From positions 1,550,001 through 1,614,000 of the forward strand of contig NZ_CP058529.1 of NCBI RefSeq assembly GCF_013401515.1: a DNA stretch of 64,000 nucleotides. The letters are read 5' to 3'. Both the position numbers and the translations under genes were made by a program. The notes under the pieces were generated by a model that worked only from the letters and a program-made list of their open reading frames with translations, did no database searches and had not been told where the DNA came from. Of the stretch, positions 60,986-64,000 are shown in pieces; position 1 is the stretch's first letter; every line of letters starts with the position of its first letter. The DNA comes from Halorarum halophilum. GTDB lineage: Archaea; Halobacteriota; Halobacteria; Halobacteriales; Haloferacaceae.

Positions 60986-61849
60986 ATGGCTACGGAAACG
61001 GAAGACGCCCACGACGAGGGGCACCACCTCCCGGCGGTCGAGGACTGGCCGCGCGGGTTCGGTGAAGCCTCCTGGTGGCCGTTCGTCACCGCGCTCGGCG
61101 CCGCCGGGATCTACGTCGGCGCCGCGCTGTTCCTGATGGGGACCTCCGGCATCGTGCCGACGCTGGCCGGGCCGGTCATCTTCGTCGGCAGCATCGGCGT
61201 GTTCCTCGTGGGGTTGTACGGCTGGCTGTACCACGCCTTCGTCACCCATTTCTGGGAGCGCGGCGCCGACGAACACAGCGCCTCGAAGCTCCGGTGGGGG
61301 ATGATCGCGTTCCTGATCTCCGAGGTCGCGACCTTCAGCGCCGGCTTCACCTACTTCATCTTCATCCGCGCGAACGCGTGGCCCCCCGAAGGTGCCGAAC
61401 TCCCACCCCTCCTCGGCTCGCTCGTCATCATCAACACGGCGCTCCTGCTCGCCTCGTCGGTGACGCTCCACTTCGCCCACGAGGCCATTCGCGAGGACAA
61501 GCGGGGCCGCTTCCTCGGCCTCCTCGGCGCGACGCTGCTCCTCGGCATCGTGTTCATCGGCGGCCAGGTGTACGAGTACTACGAGTTCATCGCACACGAG
61601 GAGTTCACGCTCACGAGCGGCGTCTTCGGCTCGGCGTTCTACGGCCTGACCGGCCTCCACGGCCTCCACGTCTCGATGGGCGCCGTACTGCTCGGCATCG
61701 TGTTCGCCCGGGCGCTGATGGGCCAGTACTCGGCCGAGCGCCACGTCTCCGTGACGACCGCCTCGATGTACTGGCACTTCGTCGACGCCGTCTGGATCAT
61801 CCTCGTCGCGGTGCTGTACGTCGGCGCCGAACTCAACGCCGGGATCTGA
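60986..61849 (+). CDS. coxC: cytochrome c oxidase subunit III
   Basis: A 287-residue membrane protein from ATG 60986, with seven helices. Family marks: WWPFVTALGAAGIYVG, the FLISEVATFSAGFTYFIF helix, VTLHFAHEAIREDKR, and the C-terminal GLTGLHGLHVSMG and YWHFVDAVWIILV (Glu and His residues lining the subunit III core). It is part of the terminal oxidase that reduces oxygen. Subunits I and II are not in the window, so cox genes are split here. Confidence 0.92.
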   Translation: MATETEDAHDEGHHLPAVEDWPRGFGEASWWPFVTALGAAGIYVGAALFLMGTSGIVPTLAGPVIFVGSIGVFLVGLYGWLYHAFVTHFWERGADEHSASKLRWGMIAFLISEVATFSAGFTYFIFIRANAWPPEGAELPPLLGSLVIINTALLLASSVTLHFAHEAIREDKRGRFLGLLGATLLLGIVFIGGQVYEYYEFIAHEEFTLTSGVFGSAFYGLTGLHGLHVSMGAVLLGIVFARALMGQYSAERHVSVTTASMYWHFVDAVWIILVAVLYVGAELNAGI

Positions 61850-61866
61850 CCACCGGCGACCCGCCC

Positions 61867-62088
61867 TTACTCGCGCAGCCGCAGTTCCTCGATCTCCCGC
61901 CGCTCGCCGTCCTCGTACTTGTAGCGGACGCCGTCCTCCTCGTCCTCCGTCGCGCGGTGCGAGCCGTCACAGAACGGCCGTTCGGCGCTCAGCCCGCACA
62001 TGCACACCGCCACGTCGCCGTACTCGGGGTCGATGTCCGACTCGTCGAGTCTCACCGGTCCGGTCGCCTCGTGGGTGACTTCGCGCAT
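61867..62088 (-). CDS. CDGSH iron-sulfur domain protein
   Basis: A 73-residue protein with the 2Fe-2S motif C-x-C-x2-S-x3-P-x-C-D-G-S-H: Cys29, Cys31, Cys40 and His44 (CMCGLSAERPFCDGSH). Such small CDGSH proteins transfer electrons or clusters. It is convergent with cox3 (17-base gap), so a respiratory link is only a guess. Confidence 0.92.
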   Translation of the reverse strand: MREVTHEATGPVRLDESDIDPEYGDVAVCMCGLSAERPFCDGSHRATEDEEDGVRYKYEDGERREIEELRLRE

Positions 62089-62215
62089 GGCGGGAGGTCC
62101 GGGGGTCGCGGACGTAACCGTGTCGCCGCGATCGGTTGCGGCGAGCGGTGGTGTACACTGATTTGGTCTGCCGGAGTCGACGGGGATTTTAACGGCTGGT
62201 CACGCAACGCCCGGT

Positions 62216-63838
62216 ATGACGAATGCCAGCCGGCGCGTCGTCGAATACTTGCTCGGCGCGCTCGGTCTGATGGTCCTGTTGGCGTTCGTCTACCAGTGGG
62301 GACTGTCAACGTTCGAGGGTGCGGAGGTGGACTACGTCCACGCGCTGTACGTCGTCGTGGAGACGTTCACGACGACCGGGTTCGGCCTCGACGTCGAGCG
62401 GTGGACGACCGACCGGATGTACCTGTTGATGATCGGGCTCCAGCTCGCTGGGGTCGGGCTCATCTTCCTCGCGCTCCCGGCGGTCATCGTCCCGCTCGTC
62501 GACGAGGCGCTCTCCTCCTCCCCGCCCGAATCGGTCGACCTGACCGGCCACGTCGTCATCTGCTCGTTCACCCCGCGCGGGGAGACCCTGGTTCGGGAAC
62601 TGGACGCCAACGACCAGCCGTACGCTATCGTCGAGCCCGACCGCGACCGCGCCGTGGAACTCGCGGCCGAGCACTCCGTCGTCCACGGCGACCCGGAGGA
62701 CGTGGATACGCTCCGGGCGGCGAGCGCGGCGGACGCACGGGCGCTCGTCGCCGACGCGGACGACGAGACGAACGCGAGCATCGTGCTCTCGGCCCGCGAG
62801 GTCTCCGAGGACCTCCGAATCATCAGCCTCGTCGAGAAGGAGGACGTGGCCGACTACCACCGCTACGCCGGAGCCGACGAGGTCGTCTCCCCCCGGCGGG
62901 GACTCGGACGGAGCCTCGGCGGGAAGGCGACCCAGATCGTCTCCGACGAACTCGGCGAGGCCGTCGAACTCGGCGAGGATCTGGAGATCGCGGAGTTGCT
63001 GATCCACCGCGATAGCCCGCTCGCCGACAGCACCGTCGCCGAGTCCCGGATCGGCGAACGGACGGGGGCCAACGTCATCGGCGCCTGGGTCCGGGGCGAG
63101 TTCGAGTCGCCGCCCGCCCCCGACCGCGTGCTCGACGAGCACACAGTGATCCTCGTGGCGGGCCGCGAGGAACAGCTCGAGGCGCTGAAACAGCTGACCC
63201 TCTCGGAGACTCGCCGGCACCGGCGGGGGCCGGTCATCGTCGCCGGCTACGGCGTCGTCGGCCGCGCCGCGGCCTCGCAACTCGCGGCCACCGACGACGT
63301 CGTCGTCGTCGACCTCGAGGACAAGGGCGGCGTGGACGTCGTCGGCGACGCGACCGAGCGCTCGACCCTGGAGGAGGCCGGCATCGACGAGGCCCGGAGC
63401 GTCCTCATCACGCTGGGATCGGACACGACGACCGTGTTCGCGGCACTCGCGGTGAAACAGGTCGCCCCGGAGGTGGAGGTCATCGCTCGCGCGAACGACG
63501 CCGAGAGCGTGCCGAAGCTCTACCGCGCCGGCGCCGGCTACGTGCTGGCGCTCTCGACGGTCGCGGGCCGCATGCTCGCCTCCCACCTCCTGGAGGAGGA
63601 GGTGCTCCGGCCGGAGTCGCAGGTCCAGCTCGTCCGCGTCACCGCGCCGAACCTGGGCGGGAGGACGCTCGCCGACGCCGAGGTCCGGGCGAGGACCGGC
63701 TGTTCGGTCGTCGCCATCGAGCGCGACGGCGAGATGCGCGGGGACGTCGGACCGAACACGGTCGTCCGCGAGGACGACACGCTCGTCATCGCCGGGACGG
63801 ACGAGGCGGTAGCACGGTTCAACGAGCGGCTCGCCTGA
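62216..63838 (+). CDS. two-RCK potassium channel/TrkA-like protein
   Basis: A 540-residue protein. Two membrane helices (about 9-28 and 67-92) flank a pore loop with the filter FTTTGFG (51-57; canonical TVGYG). Then two RCK pairs: TrkA-N (VVICSFTPRGETLVRELDAN, ~107-126) with TrkA-C (~220-310), and a second TrkA-N (VIVAGYGVVGRAAASQLA, ~340-357) with TrkA-C (~460-540). It is likely an NAD- or ATP-gated K+ channel used for ion balance at high salt. The stop overlaps the next minus gene. Confidence 0.88.
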   Translation: MTNASRRVVEYLLGALGLMVLLAFVYQWGLSTFEGAEVDYVHALYVVVETFTTTGFGLDVERWTTDRMYLLMIGLQLAGVGLIFLALPAVIVPLVDEALSSSPPESVDLTGHVVICSFTPRGETLVRELDANDQPYAIVEPDRDRAVELAAEHSVVHGDPEDVDTLRAASAADARALVADADDETNASIVLSAREVSEDLRIISLVEKEDVADYHRYAGADEVVSPRRGLGRSLGGKATQIVSDELGEAVELGEDLEIAELLIHRDSPLADSTVAESRIGERTGANVIGAWVRGEFESPPAPDRVLDEHTVILVAGREEQLEALKQLTLSETRRHRRGPVIVAGYGVVGRAAASQLAATDDVVVVDLEDKGGVDVVGDATERSTLEEAGIDEARSVLITLGSDTTTVFAALAVKQVAPEVEVIARANDAESVPKLYRAGAGYVLALSTVAGRMLASHLLEEEVLRPESQVQLVRVTAPNLGGRTLADAEVRARTGCSVVAIERDGEMRGDVGPNTVVREDDTLVIAGTDEAVARFNERLA

Positions 63839-64000
63839 TCCGTGACGGGCGGATCGGCGCGACCGGCGACCCCGCGACCGCCCACCCGACGAACAGGAGC
63901 GCGCCGAGGAGTTCCGGGAGCGCCAGCCCCGGCCCGGGTCGAACCCCGGCCAGCCACGCCGCCCACCCGAGCACGTGGACCGCGGCCGCCACGAGCGCGG
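63819..64000 (-). CDS. membrane protein, C-terminal end (partial)
   Basis: On the minus strand this frame is open from the window edge to TGA at 63819-63821. It has two hydrophobic helices (ALVAAAVHVLGWAAWLAG and LLGALLFVGWAVAG) and a basic end (RPSRIRRAAR). This is the C-terminus of an unknown membrane protein. It overlaps the end of the potassium-channel gene by 20 bases (convergent). A different frame here is also open but less membrane-like. Confidence 0.5.
   Translation of the reverse strand, partial: ALVAAAVHVLGWAAWLAGVRPGPGLALPELLGALLFVGWAVAGSPVAPIRPSRIRRAAR

Noticed and set aside
1-64000. CRISPR arrays, insertion sequences, integrases and att sites
   Set aside because: No evenly spaced direct repeats and no transposase, integrase or Cas-like protein seen anywhere in the window.

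Overview
The window is a 64 kb piece of chromosome from an extremely halophilic archaeon (class Halobacteria). Three things point to this. The coding sequence is very GC-rich with strongly acidic proteins. The signals are archaeal: TATA boxes about 25-30 nt from start codons, mostly leaderless genes, and Tat-type lipoprotein signals. The gene content is archaeal too: transcription factor B, geranylgeranyl lipid reductase, PhoU with an AbrB-type N-terminus, a RIO1-type kinase, Agl23, and many small families seen only in haloarchaea. I cannot name the genus. I see no rRNA, tRNA, CRISPR array, transposase or integrase. It reads as core chromosome with short accessory or repeat-bearing gaps.

Layout. 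1-8.2 kb: the end of an isochorismate synthase, a secreted beta-helix protein, a rhomboid protease, a METTL5-type methyltransferase overlapping a small partner gene, transcription factor B, and the membrane protein Agl23. 8.2-12.6 kb: a small protein, a universal stress protein, an M20 amidohydrolase, an AT-rich island with a small membrane protein, and the archaeal-lipid reductase. 12.9-20.5 kb: a complete BMP-type (nucleoside-like) ABC importer beside a phosphohexomutase, then acylphosphatase. 20.5-28.5 kb: an RND exporter with its COG1361 partner behind a candidate TetR operator, a DICT sensor, DoxX, an NAD-kinase relative and PhoU. 28.6-38 kb: small regulators and membrane proteins, an SRPBCC/nitrilase pair, xylose dehydrogenase Gfo6, an aldehyde dehydrogenase and a RIO kinase. 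38-46.5 kb: acyl-CoA dehydrogenase, an orphan histidine kinase, a PfkB kinase/M24 peptidase pair and thioredoxin reductase. 46.7-55.8 kb: a tandem universal stress protein, cysteinyl-tRNA synthetase, a dead lipoprotein gene, the CbiX/DR2241 pair, a Trm112-like protein, PurA and a small wHTH protein. 55.8-64 kb: a long DUF7527-type protein, zinc-finger and membrane proteins, cytochrome oxidase subunit III, a CDGSH protein, a two-RCK potassium channel and the end of a membrane protein.

The most unusual signals lie between genes. Two copies of a ~190-nt element (10994-11190 and 44448-44628) each fold into four successive hairpins. One hairpin is identical in sequence. The other three keep the pairing while the bases differ. 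Both copies sit between convergent genes, start a few bases after a stop codon, and have T-tracts at both outer edges. This fits a structured two-way terminator/insulator family or a palindromic mobile element. A second ~148-nt family also occurs twice (7904-8049 reversed, 37959-38107), again with conserved edges and changed hairpin arms.

Functional links I infer: METTL5-like enzyme with the Trm112-like protein (rRNA methylation); BMP importer with the phosphomutase (nucleoside or sugar salvage); CbiX with the DR2241 Fe-S protein (cobalamin or siroheme); COG1361 protein with the RND pump (export). DUF names are from memory, not from a database search.
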